64,000 bases of DNA from Arthrobacter zhaoxinii (lineage in GTDB: Bacteria; Actinomycetota; Actinomycetes; Actinomycetales; Micrococcaceae). The DNA lies in assembly GCF_024385505.1 (NCBI RefSeq), contig NZ_JANFLT010000002.1, forward strand, positions 496,001 through 560,000, in the 5' to 3' direction. Below are positions 52,541 through 59,940 of the stretch, one piece after another; positions within the stretch are counted from its first letter, which is position 1, and every line of letters starts with the position of its first letter. Both the position numbers and the translations under genes were made by a program. A model generated the notes under the pieces. The model did not search any database. It was not told where the DNA came from and worked only from the letters and a program-made list of their open reading frames with translations.

Positions 52541-53182
52541 CTAGTCGAGTTCTCCCCGCCGCCAGGCTGCTGCGGAGTGCTCCAGGTCCTCGGCCGTGTG
52601 TACCAGCTGGCGTGCGTTGCGGGTCAGTGCGGTGGCGCGGTCCCCGTTGGAGGCCTCGGAGGAATCCGCGTGGTTGGCCTGGCCCAGGGCAACCACCCGG
52701 CAGAACGCGGCGAAGCGCTCCAGTGCGACGTCGAAATCACCCTCAAAGGCGCCGGAAAGGATGGTGTCTGCCATGGTCCGCACCTCCTCGGCGCCCAGCG
52801 GTTCGGCTACTCCGGCAACGACTTTGGAGACCTGCGCAACATCCTTGCCTGCGGCATAGAAGGATGCGATTCGTTCAGGGTTCCGCTGGATGGAGGCACG
52901 GAGCGCATAAAGGCGCCAGAGCGCGCCCGGGAGGGACCGGGCGGGGCTTTCGGCCCACATCTCGGCCACCGCTTCCACGCCCTGCTGGTCGGTCAGTTCA
53001 ACCAGGCGGCGGGTGACCTCCGGATCGGTGCTCCTGCGGCCGTGGTGGACGAGTGCCTGGGCTGCCAGATGGGCCGCTTCCGAAACGCGTGCCGGATCGG
53101 CACCGCCGGGGAAGTTGGCGAAGTCCACAGGTGCAAGAGGCTTTGGCTTGTGATGGCGCGGCGTTGAATTGGACTCACTCAT
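52541..53182 (-). CDS. conserved hypothetical protein
   Basis: A 213-residue, mostly helical soluble protein beginning MSESNSTPRHHKPKPLAPVDFANFPGGADP. Segments such as EAAHLAAQALVHHGRRSTDPEVTRRLVELTD and GALWRLYALRASIQRNPERIASFYAAG look like a packed helical bundle. No catalytic motif or membrane segment seen. I do not recognise the family; the composition resembles proteins common in Arthrobacter-type genomes. TATTCT, six bases, ATG implies a leaderless mRNA, and it is divergent from the tRNA-Lys. Confidence 0.75.
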   Translation of the reverse strand: MSESNSTPRHHKPKPLAPVDFANFPGGADPARVSEAAHLAAQALVHHGRRSTDPEVTRRLVELTDQQGVEAVAEMWAESPARSLPGALWRLYALRASIQRNPERIASFYAAGKDVAQVSKVVAGVAEPLGAEEVRTMADTILSGAFEGDFDVALERFAAFCRVVALGQANHADSSEASNGDRATALTRNARQLVHTAEDLEHSAAAWRRGELD

Positions 53183-53325
53183 ATTCGAAGAATACTCCGG
53201 GATCTGCACGGAATCGAGGCGGTCTTCCCGGCGCCGCGAAGCGTCCGGAACCCTTGTTTTCCACGATCTGTGTGGTGTGCGATAAAGTGGGACAGTCGGT
53301 CCGGAGAATGCTGCGGACCGGTGGA

Positions 53326-53398
53326 GCGCCTATAGCTCAGTTGGTAGAGCAACGTCCTTTTAAGTCGTGGGTCGCAGGTTCGAGCCCTGCTGGGCGCA
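53326..53398 (+). tRNA. tRNA-Lys (TTT anticodon)
   Basis: A 73-nt cloverleaf: acceptor GCGCCTA/TGGGCGC (one G-T pair), D-arm GCTC/GAGC, anticodon loop CTTTTAA with TTT, variable GGGTC, T-arm GCAGG/CCTGC around TTCGAGC, discriminator A. CCA is not encoded. The anticodon stem ACGTC/GTCGT has a T-T mismatch at pair 30-40. Followed by an intrinsic terminator. Confidence 0.95.
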
Positions 53399-53409
53399 CT
53401 GTACGGAAA

Positions 53410-53446
53410 TGGCTTGCCTTCATTGAAGGCAAGCCATTCTTTTTTG
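53410..53446 (+). terminator. intrinsic terminator after tRNA-Lys
   Basis: Perfect stem TGGCTTGCCTTC/GAAGGCAAGCCA with a 3-nt ATT loop, followed by TTC and a run of six Ts. Confidence 0.9.
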
Positions 53447-53479
53447 TCCCGGTGCTTCGCTGTTGGAGCGCCGCTCCGG

Positions 53480-53830
53480 TTATCCCGCGGCTTCTTCCGC
53501 AGCCCGGCGCGCAGGTTCCGGCACCGGACGACGGCGGGTGGTATCGAACTTCATCAGCTTGTGGGTGCCGTCGCAGTAGGGTTTGATCGCCGAACCGCCG
53601 CAGCGGCACAAAGCCACGGTTTCCCGGTCCCGCGGCACGGGAATCCCGTCCGGCGTCACAATCTCAAAGTCTCCGCGGATCAGCAGGGGGCCGTTGGGGC
53701 AGGCCACGATGGAGGCAGGGGCGGAGCCTTCACGCTTCTGCCAGGCAGGGGTGTCGGCGTCGGCCTGGACAGCCCCCGGCTCCGGCATGGCGTCGCCGTG
53801 CTCAGCAGGACCGGCTGCGGGGACGCTCAC
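53480..53830 (-). CDS. CDGSH iron-sulfur domain protein
   Basis: A 116-residue protein with a mitoNEET-type 2Fe-2S site: CRCGGSAIKPYCDGTHK provides the Cys-x-Cys-x8-Cys-x3-His ligands. The cluster probably handles electron transfer or iron sensing. Preceding residues (GPLLIRGDFEIVTPDGIPVPRDRETVALC) are the domain's beta-strand region; the first 35 residues are disordered. Its GTG start overlaps the TGA of the upstream heme-oxygenase-like gene (GTGA), so the two are produced together and may form a redox pair. Confidence 0.9.
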   Translation of the reverse strand: MSVPAAGPAEHGDAMPEPGAVQADADTPAWQKREGSAPASIVACPNGPLLIRGDFEIVTPDGIPVPRDRETVALCRCGGSAIKPYCDGTHKLMKFDTTRRRPVPEPARRAAEEAAG

Positions 53831-54907
53831 GCTGTTGCTCCGCCGGCCGCTGCCGAAGCGGCCGGCGCTGCGTCTGCAGTGCCGTCACAGTTCGGCAGGG
53901 GTGCCAGCAAAGCTGATTCGCCTGCCTGCCAGGCTTTCAGCTGGTCTTCGCCGAGCAGGGCATCGATGGCCAGGACGGTCGCGGCGCCGAAGCAGATCGG
54001 GTTCCGCCTCGGCCAGGCCGCCGGCCAGGTCGCGGGCGGCAATCTGTTCGTGCACCGCATCCGCTTCGACGTGTTCGTCGAAGTAGTAGGTGACGTCGTC
54101 GCTGAAGCCGTGCCTGCGAAAACCGCGGGCGTAGAACGCGTTGGGGATCGAGGACGTCATCTCGAACGCCGCCAGGTGCCCGGAGATGGCCCCGCGCAGG
54201 CGGCGGTTCAGGCCAAAGAGTGACATCGCGTTGGAGGAGGCCAGGGTCAGGGCGGGAACCTGGTCAATGTAGTACCCGTAGCTGGAATCCAGGCCCAGGC
54301 CTTCCATGGTGGTGCCGAACAGCTTCGAGTGCATCCGTTCGACTCGTCCGCCGCCGTACTCATCGGCCTGGATTTCGATCAACGCTGCCTTTGCGCGGCC
54401 CACCGGCAGGCGAGGAATGGCCCAGCTGTGCGGATCCGCTTCCTTCAGCTGGTACACCGAGCGCAGGATCAGGAACTCTCGAAGCTGCTCCACGCTGGCC
54501 TTGCTGGCGACGAAACGGGAGACGCTGGGACCGTCGTCGTCGGCTGCCATGTCAAAGAGCGTCTTGGCCACGGCTTCGCTTTCCGGGGACGGCAGCTCGG
54601 GGACAGGCACCGTACGGCGCAGCACATCCTCGAGGGCTGCCTCCAGCCGTGCCCGCACGCGGATCAGCTCGGGATCCCATTCCGCTGCGTCCTCAACTCC
54701 GTCCAGTCCGCTGTAATGCAGCTCATACAGGCAGAAAAGGGCCAGCTGGAGGTCTTCGTCGCGGAGCAGGTCCGCAGTGGCGGCAAGCGCTTCGTCCACC
54801 AGCAGGTTCAGGGACCCGTAGGCGTTGGCGTGGCCTGTGCCGCCGCGGTTCTGCAGAAGGTCGATCAGGGTGGCGCTGACGCGCCCTCTCGGGGCGGGAA
54901 TCTTCAT
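53827..54907 (-). pseudogene. iron-containing redox enzyme (heme-oxygenase fold) with an apparent frameshift
   Basis: The gene encodes a heme-oxygenase-like metal oxidase (PF14518 type, relatives of CADD and UndA). From MKIPAPRG the frame keeps YELHYSG, a segment ending VERMH, and the H-x3-D-x2-H ligand motif (HVEADAVH). At 53999-54001, a GGG run (CCC on the coding strand), the frame must change to continue as ICFGAATVLAIDAL...LKAWQAGE, whose codons fit the high-GC third-position pattern, and end at the TGA overlapping the CDGSH start. The unshifted frame gives poor codon use and ends as a 340-residue protein (stop at 53885). The restored product is about 359 residues. Either one extra C, a small deletion or programmed slippage. 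Confidence 0.75.
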
Positions 54908-54958
54908 TGCTTTCCTTACAGGGGGCGCGTTGTCCGGCGGGCAGGTGGAACAAATCCA

Positions 54959-54985
54959 CACGTCAGCATATCTGCTGTGCACGTG
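54959..54985 (-). promoter_or_regulatory. palindromic operator over the -10 of the oxidase-CDGSH operon
   Basis: Inverted repeat of CACGT and CAGCA arms (CACGTCAGCA, TATC, TGCTG, a 3-nt TGC bulge, ACGTG). The minus-strand -10 TATGCT (54965-54970) is inside it. AAGGAAAG serves as ribosome site for the downstream ATG, giving a leader of about 50 nt. A repressor or redox sensor may bind here. Confidence 0.5.
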
Positions 54986-55015
54986 ACGGGCTGTCTGCCG
55001 GGTGGGGTGCCGGCA

Positions 55016-55044
55016 TTGACCTTTGCGGCACGGTTCGGTGCAAT
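55016..55044 (+). promoter_or_regulatory. promoter of the membrane protein gene at 55.1 kb
   Basis: TTGACC and TGCAAT are separated by 17 bases, a better-than-average match to the housekeeping consensus. Transcription would start about 45 bases before the ATG, leaving room for the strong GGAGGAG ribosome site. Confidence 0.6.
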
Positions 55045-55094
55045 GGAGGCAAAGAGCAGCAGGCAGGCGAGTCATCAGGGGGAGGAGAGCGGCT

Positions 55095-55667
55095 ATGGCC
55101 GAGGCGGGTTTTTCGATGGTTCTTCCGCTGCTGCTGTTGGTGTCTGTGCTTGCCGGCGCTGCTGCGGGGATTGACCGGAGGCTTCGGGCCCGGGACGGGG
55201 AAGGCCTGTTTTGGACCGGGTTGACCGCTTTCCTGGCCGTCCTCCTGACAGCCGCCTGGGCAGTGACTGCCACGTCCGCCGGTTCCGCCGCAGTGGGAAT
55301 CGTTGTGGTGGCCGGCGGTATCGGGGCGTCGTTCTGGACTTTGAGACGGGACCGCCGCCGCCGCCGGAACCGCGAGACCCGGCAGGTTGAGGCAGCAGTC
55401 ACTGCCGCAGCAACCCGCCACCGGGAGGTCCTGGCCCGCTGGAGTGCCTACGAACTGGATCCCTGGCTCGCTGCCGAGCATCCGCAGCTGCTTGACGTCC
55501 GCACGCCGGAAACGCGGACTTTCATCCGGGCCTTGAAGGCTGCTGAACAACTGCGCCCGGAAGCAGCGACTGCCGCACAGGCGGCGGCCTACACCGAGGC
55601 GGTCACAACACTGGAAGACTCGCTTCGCCGTGCAGAAGAGGCGGCCGGCGGCGGGCGGGCAGCGTAG
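55095..55667 (+). CDS. membrane protein of unknown function
   Basis: A 190-residue protein with three N-terminal hydrophobic segments (LPLLLLVSVLAGAAAGI; TGLTAFLAVLLTAAWAVTA; AAVGIVVVAGGIGASFW), a cluster of arginines (RRDRRRRRNRETR) at the cytoplasmic side, and a long helical cytoplasmic C-terminus (AVTAAATRHREVLARWSAYELDPW...). GGAGGAG lies eight bases before the ATG. No family recognised. Confidence 0.75.
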   Translation: MAEAGFSMVLPLLLLVSVLAGAAAGIDRRLRARDGEGLFWTGLTAFLAVLLTAAWAVTATSAGSAAVGIVVVAGGIGASFWTLRRDRRRRRNRETRQVEAAVTAAATRHREVLARWSAYELDPWLAAEHPQLLDVRTPETRTFIRALKAAEQLRPEAATAAQAAAYTEAVTTLEDSLRRAEEAAGGGRAA

Positions 55668-55721
55668 ACGCTACGGACCGCAGGGGTGGACCGCCATGGG
55701 AATGCATGGCAGTCTCTGCCC

Positions 55722-56024
55722 ATGACTACCAAAGACATCGCCATCTCGCGCAATGACGGGCTGGGGCGGTACGAATTGCTGCTGGACGGTGACCTCGTGG
55801 GGATTGCCGAATACGAGGTGGAGCCGGACGACTCTGTAGCGTTGACCCATACGCAGATGGAACCGGACTACCGGCACCAGGGCTACTCATCCCGGCTGGC
55901 GAAATACGCGGTGGATGACATCATCAGCGGCGGAGGCCGGATCAAGCCGTACTGCACCTACATGGCTGCCTACCTACGCAAGCACCCGGAATACAGCCAT
56001 CATGTTTCGTGGCCGCAGGACTGA
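55722..56024 (+). CDS. GNAT-like N-acetyltransferase (NATD1/YidJ-type)
   Basis: A 100-residue small acetyltransferase-fold protein of the NATD1 (PF14542) group. Typical pieces are LDGDLVGIAEYEVEPDDSVALTHTQMEPDYRHQGYSSRLAKYAVDDI, where HQGYSSRL is the acetyl-CoA loop, and PYCTYMAAYLRKHPEY. The substrate is unknown in the family. CAGTCT six bases before the ATG could be a weak -10, and no ribosome site is visible, so it may be leaderless. Stands alone. Confidence 0.85.
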   Translation: MTTKDIAISRNDGLGRYELLLDGDLVGIAEYEVEPDDSVALTHTQMEPDYRHQGYSSRLAKYAVDDIISGGGRIKPYCTYMAAYLRKHPEYSHHVSWPQD

Positions 56025-56095
56025 CGACACAGGCGGGCAGGGTCCGAAAGAGGGCCAAGGTGCGGCTTACCGGTGGAACCGTGCCTTAATTGAAG

Positions 56096-56142
56096 CTGGC
56101 TTCCCGCTCTGCATATGGGGGGAACGCAGAAGGGGAAGCCAG
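56096..56142. repeat. long inverted repeat next to a consensus -10 (TATAAT)
   Basis: Outer 10-bp arms CTGGCTTCCC/GGGGAAGCCAG-type pair perfectly, with inner TCTGC/GCAGA arms. A perfect TATAAT lies at 56152-56157, ten bases beyond the right arm, and its -35 position falls in that arm. It may therefore be an operator controlling the regulator downstream, or a terminator from the preceding gene. The CTGGCTTC/GAAGCCAG core recurs in the hairpin at 57751. Confidence 0.6.
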
Positions 56143-56196
56143 TTTCATTAGTATAATTCCATTTGTCCGGGTAAATCCAATCGAGGGGGCCAAAAG

Positions 56197-56922
56197 ATGG
56201 CGGTGTCTGCCAGGTCTTTCCAAAATTGGCGCACCGCGGTGGCTCCCGGAGAATCCAATGCAGACCTCTGCCGCAGGACCGGCATCAAGCGTTCCACCCT
56301 CGGCCAGCAGATTGTCCGGGGAAAAGTTGCGGAGATTACCGTTGTCCGGGTGGCCCGGGCGTACGGAAAAAACCCGGTGGAAGCGCTGTCGGATTTCGAG
56401 GAGTATTCGGATCTGCTCGGCGGACCCTGGCGTCCCGCCCCGGCAGAGCTGATCAGCCAGGTCTCCTACATCTGCATTCTGCAGATGGTCCTGGACAGGG
56501 CTACTTCCAGTGGCGCCCCGCAATGTCCGGACCTGGATAAGCATCCGCACCGGAATGCGATCCGCTCCTGGTTCGAAGCCGTGGACCCCGGCGACCTGAG
56601 ACAACGTCTGAGTGCCGCAACCGGCGTCGCACCCCAGAATATTTCGGCGCAGCTTTCAGCCGGACGCCTGGCTCCCGAACTGGCCGTGGAGGCCGCTCGG
56701 ATTGCGGGCGCCTCGCTGCCGGGCGGCCTGGTGGCCACGGGCCTGGTCACGCCGGGCGAAGCAGGCTGGCCGCAGAACGGCCTGCAGCAAGCCTTGGATG
56801 CGCTCACCGATTCCGAGCTTCTGTTTCTTGCCCGGGACCGCCTGGACGGAGTTGGAAAGCAACTGAGGAAGCTTGAAAATGATGTGGAAAATGATCTAGC
56901 GCTATTGGAGAACCTGGGATGA
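56197..56922 (+). CDS. putative DNA-binding regulator with two HTH motifs
   Basis: A 241-residue protein with two similar helix-turn-helix segments: one at residues about 25-68 (LCRRTGIKRSTLGQQIVRGKVAEITVVRVARAYGKNPVEAL), another at about 140-185 (RQRLSAATGVAPQNISAQLSAGRLAPELAVEAARIAG). Both look XRE-like, and the C-terminus is a coiled-coil-like helix (LRKLENDVENDLALLE). CGAGGGGG precedes the ATG, and a TATAAT promoter lies 40 bases upstream. It overlaps the downstream membrane protein gene by ATGA, so the two form a regulator/membrane pair. No function is known to me. Confidence 0.75.
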   Translation: MAVSARSFQNWRTAVAPGESNADLCRRTGIKRSTLGQQIVRGKVAEITVVRVARAYGKNPVEALSDFEEYSDLLGGPWRPAPAELISQVSYICILQMVLDRATSSGAPQCPDLDKHPHRNAIRSWFEAVDPGDLRQRLSAATGVAPQNISAQLSAGRLAPELAVEAARIAGASLPGGLVATGLVTPGEAGWPQNGLQQALDALTDSELLFLARDRLDGVGKQLRKLENDVENDLALLENLG

Positions 56923-57656
56923 GCGTGACATTGGCTTTCCAATACGCGGCACTGATAGTTTCGGCCATCTTTGCCCTCCTGCGGCTCCCGCTGGCCCTCA
57001 AGGGCCGGAATCCGATGCTCTTCTGGGCGCTGGCGCTGGCCGCCATTGGGGTGGGACTCAGTATCCCCGCAATCTACCTGCCGGTGGATGCACTTCTGGG
57101 CGGCGTTAATTACGCCAACCTGATTCTCCGCTTTGCGGTGTACGGGGTGGTTCTGCTCATCGGAAGTATTAGCGCGGCTGCCTTCCGCTCCGTACAGGCC
57201 CGCCGCCTAATACTCGGACGCGCCGGGCTCGTTGTCCTGGCCGTGGCCGTATTTGTCACCACCGTGCTGTTCTTCATCAGTGATGTGCCGGTCTCATCGC
57301 CCGGACTCCACGGGTACCCGGACGAATATACGGTCCATGTGTACGGCGTGGTGGGGCGGATCTACCCCGCGTATGTGGCGGCCTGCCTGATTGCACCTGC
57401 TTTCCGGGCAGCGGCGCACGCCCGCAGACCGGTTCTCCTGCGGCTGGGCTCCGGCCTCATCGGTATTGCCCTGACCGAGGTGGTCATCTGGTCCATACTC
57501 GGTGCCACGCGGCTGCCGATTGGCGTGTGGGACTACATCCTGCCCCATTCGGCGGTCATTGTGCTCGTAGCAGGGCTCGGGGCCGTGGCCTTCTACGGGA
57601 TCGCCTTAAAGCAGCGGGAAAAGCAAAGCCTGCTGACTTCCGGCTACATAAGGTGA
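56919..57656 (+). CDS. seven-helix integral membrane protein, unknown function
   Basis: A 245-residue protein made almost entirely of about seven hydrophobic helices, e.g. YAALIVSAIFALLRLPLAL, LALAAIGVGLSIPAIYL, GVVLLIGSISAAAF, LVVLAVAVFVTTVLFFI and HSAVIVLVAGLGAVAFYGIAL. A conserved-looking periplasmic-side loop reads GYPDEYTVHVYG. The pairing with an HTH regulator by translational coupling recalls the actinobacterial XRE plus 7TM (MAB_1171c-like) arrangements, but it is shorter than these. It may be a sensor or transporter; I cannot decide. Confidence 0.7.
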   Translation: MSVTLAFQYAALIVSAIFALLRLPLALKGRNPMLFWALALAAIGVGLSIPAIYLPVDALLGGVNYANLILRFAVYGVVLLIGSISAAAFRSVQARRLILGRAGLVVLAVAVFVTTVLFFISDVPVSSPGLHGYPDEYTVHVYGVVGRIYPAYVAACLIAPAFRAAAHARRPVLLRLGSGLIGIALTEVVIWSILGATRLPIGVWDYILPHSAVIVLVAGLGAVAFYGIALKQREKQSLLTSGYIR

Positions 57657-57683
57657 CAATTCGATAAACTTGTTCACATTTTC

Positions 57684-57743
57684 ATGCGCGTGTGCCAGAA
57701 TAATGAATATGTAGCATCCGCTGCCTGTGGGGGGTCAGCGTGA
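57684..57743 (+). CDS. possible 19-residue peptide ORF
   Basis: ATG-initiated frame encoding MRVCQNNEYVASAACGGSA, in the 220-base gap after the 7TM gene. It has no ribosome site and lies in an AT-richer stretch (TTCACATTTTCATG, AATAATGAATATGTAG). It could be a small signal peptide of the regulator/7TM module, a piece of a small RNA, or random. Confidence 0.2.
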   Translation: MRVCQNNEYVASAACGGSA

Positions 57744-57750
57744 GGTTGCA

Positions 57751-57790
57751 ATGAAGCCAGCGGCATTTGCCGCTGGCTTCATCATTTTAA
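57751..57790 (+). terminator. perfect 15-bp hairpin with T-rich tail
   Basis: Arms ATGAAGCCAGCGGCA and its complement pair perfectly around a 2-nt TT loop, followed by CATTTTAA. It ends the regulator/7TM transcript, and shares the GAAGCCAGC core with the hairpin at 56096. Any transcript starting in the AT-rich region upstream would yield a small RNA. Confidence 0.75.
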
Positions 57791-57878
57791 GCCGCTCCTT
57801 CGCTTTGTCCGGGCTAAAGGCGGAAGCGGGACATTCATTTGAACTGCTGAGCGTTCCGCCGCAGTCCGCCCGACCGTC

Positions 57879-58157
57879 CTAGGGGGCATCCAGATCCGTT
57901 TCGAGGATCTTCGCAAGGTCCTCCAGGGCAGTTTCCGCCCCCTCACCGTCCGCACGCAGCACCACTACATCGCCGTGTGACGCGCCCAGGCTCATCAGGG
58001 ACAGCATGCTGGAGGCGTCCATCGCCTCCTCCGCCGGGTCCCCTTCCATCCCTATGGTCACTTCAACGGGCTGGGCGGCTGCCGCTTCAGCGAAGATCGA
58101 TGCCGGCCGGGCGTGGAGTCCAACTCGACTCGCCACTGTGGCTTTGCGTTCTGCCAT
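57879..58157 (-). CDS. ptsH: phosphocarrier protein HPr
   Basis: The general phosphocarrier between EI and the sugar-specific EII. At 92 residues it has the active-site His15 in SRVGLHARPAS, and Ser50 in DASSMLSLMSLG aligns with the regulatory serine of HPr. GGAAGGAACC precedes the ATG. Last gene of the fruK-fruA-ptsI-ptsH operon. Confidence 0.96.
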   Translation of the reverse strand: MAERKATVASRVGLHARPASIFAEAAAAQPVEVTIGMEGDPAEEAMDASSMLSLMSLGASHGDVVVLRADGEGAETALEDLAKILETDLDAP

Positions 58158-58208
58158 TTTCGGTTCCTTCCGTGGTTTGCGGTGCCGGCGTCGTCCGGCC
58201 GCCTTCGG

Positions 58209-59912
58209 TCACAGGCCGAGCTGTTCAAGGATGGGAAGGCGGCTGCGCACAATCGTCCGTGCTTCAGCTGCAGAGTGTGCTGCCAGTGCCCGTGCGGCCA
58301 GTTCCTTCGCCTCTTCCAGGGTCACGGATCCCAGGACGACGCCGACGCCGGACAGTGCCCGGGGAGTCATGGAAAGTGTATTCACGCCCATACCTGCGAG
58401 AACGACGGCGAGTGCCGGGTCCGCAGCCGCCTCACCGCAGACCCCCACTGTCCTGGTTCCGGCCGCCGGCTCCAGGGCCGTGGCACGCGCCGCGCCGGCA
58501 ACGGTGGCGGAAATCAGCTGCAGGACGGCCGGCTGCCACGGGTCGTTCAGGGACGCCAGTGAACCCAGTTGCCGGTCCGAAGCCATGGTGTACTGCGTGA
58601 GGTCATTCGTGCCCAGACTGGCGAACCGCACCCGCGACAGGATGGCTTCGGACATAAGGGCCGCGGCCGGCACCTCCACCATCACTCCGGGCATGCCGAG
58701 CCCGGCTCCGGCGCACATTACGGCGAAGTCTGCGGCCTCCTCGGCGGTGGAAATCATGGGTGCCATCACCCAGACATCGGCAGTGTGCGCGCCTGCAGCC
58801 GCGGCGATGGCTTCCAGCTGGCGGGCGAGGACGCCGGGGGAGACGTAATCCGTCCGGTAGCCGCGGACGCCCAGGGCCGGGTTGGGCTCCGTGGCATCCG
58901 TCAGGAACGGCAGCGGCTTGTCCGCGCCGGCGTCGAGGGTCCGGATGACGACCTTCCGGCCGGGAAATGCTTCGAAGACCGCCCCGTAGGCGGCCACCTG
59001 TTCCTCGATGGTGGGTTCCGTATCGCGGCCAAGGAAGCAGAATTCCGTGCGGAGCAGGCCGATCCCCTCGGCCCCGGCTTCCGCGGCGGCACGCGCGTCC
59101 TTTCCGGAACCGACATTGGCCAGCAGGGGCACCTGATGGCCGTCGGAAGTTGCCCCCGTGCCGTTGAATACCGGCAGCGACGAGCGGGAAGCGTATTTCT
59201 GCGCCGCTGCGCGTTCCTCGTCACCGGGTTCCACCACCACGGTGCCCGACGTGCCGTCGAGGTAGATTTCCGCCCCATCGGCCACCTCGTCCGCGCCGGG
59301 CGCACCCACCACGGCGGGCAGCCCCAGGGAGCGGGCAAGGATCGCGGTGTGGGACTGCGGCCCGCCCTCGCTGGTCACCAGCCCGATCACCATTGCCGGA
59401 TCCAGTGTTGCGGTGTCGGCCGGGGCCAGTTCCACCGCCGTGAGGATAAAGGGAACATCGGAGGCCGGTATCCCGGGAGCCGGCAGTCCGTTCAGCTCGG
59501 CGACAATCCGGGAGCGGACGTCGAGCACGTCCTGCGTCCGTTCCGCCATGTAGCCGCCCAGGCTTTGGAGCATTGCTGCTACCTCCATGCCTGCTTCCCA
59601 GATGGCCCGGTCCGTTGCCATGCCCGCGTTGATGTGTTTTCCCGCGGCTTTGAGCAGCATCGGATCGGAGGCCATCATGGCCGTGGCATCCAGGACCGCC
59701 TTGGCGTCTCCGGAGGCAGTTTCCGCCCGGTGCAGCAGATCACCCCGGACTGCTTCAGCGGCCTCCTTGAGGCGGGCTTTCTCACCGTCGACGGTACTGC
59801 CCGGCCCGGGTTTCGCCTCGGCGTCGGGCTCGGGTACCGGAGGCGGCATCCGGTGCGACGGGCCGAGGACACGTCCGGCGCTGACTCCGATTCCCTGGAT
59901 GGTCCGCATCAT
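58209..59912 (-). CDS. ptsI: PTS enzyme I (PEP-protein phosphotransferase)
   Basis: Starts the PTS by taking phosphate from phosphoenolpyruvate. At 567 residues it matches the 575-residue norm. The phosphorylated His188 is in EGGPQSHTAILARS, an EIN helical subdomain precedes it, and the C-terminal PEP barrel holds RTEFCFL and GTNDLTQYTMA near the end. 28 bases after fruA. Provides phosphate for HPr, FruA and, by inference, the HPr domain of DhaM. Confidence 0.96.
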   Translation of the reverse strand: MMRTIQGIGVSAGRVLGPSHRMPPPVPEPDAEAKPGPGSTVDGEKARLKEAAEAVRGDLLHRAETASGDAKAVLDATAMMASDPMLLKAAGKHINAGMATDRAIWEAGMEVAAMLQSLGGYMAERTQDVLDVRSRIVAELNGLPAPGIPASDVPFILTAVELAPADTATLDPAMVIGLVTSEGGPQSHTAILARSLGLPAVVGAPGADEVADGAEIYLDGTSGTVVVEPGDEERAAAQKYASRSSLPVFNGTGATSDGHQVPLLANVGSGKDARAAAEAGAEGIGLLRTEFCFLGRDTEPTIEEQVAAYGAVFEAFPGRKVVIRTLDAGADKPLPFLTDATEPNPALGVRGYRTDYVSPGVLARQLEAIAAAAGAHTADVWVMAPMISTAEEAADFAVMCAGAGLGMPGVMVEVPAAALMSEAILSRVRFASLGTNDLTQYTMASDRQLGSLASLNDPWQPAVLQLISATVAGAARATALEPAAGTRTVGVCGEAAADPALAVVLAGMGVNTLSMTPRALSGVGVVLGSVTLEEAKELAARALAAHSAAEARTIVRSRLPILEQLGL

Positions 59913-59940
59913 CTAAGCCTTCCTCTTTGTCGGCAGTGCC

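Noticed and set aside
53827-54060. Independent gene at the end of the oxidase
   Set aside because: The ATG at 54060 lies inside the oxidase and the frame reads as the family's C-terminal helix, so a frameshift explains it better.
56096-57790. The module as a MITE or transposon with terminal inverted repeats
   Set aside because: The two hairpins are each internally palindromic, differ outside an 8-10 base core, and no target duplication or transposase is visible.
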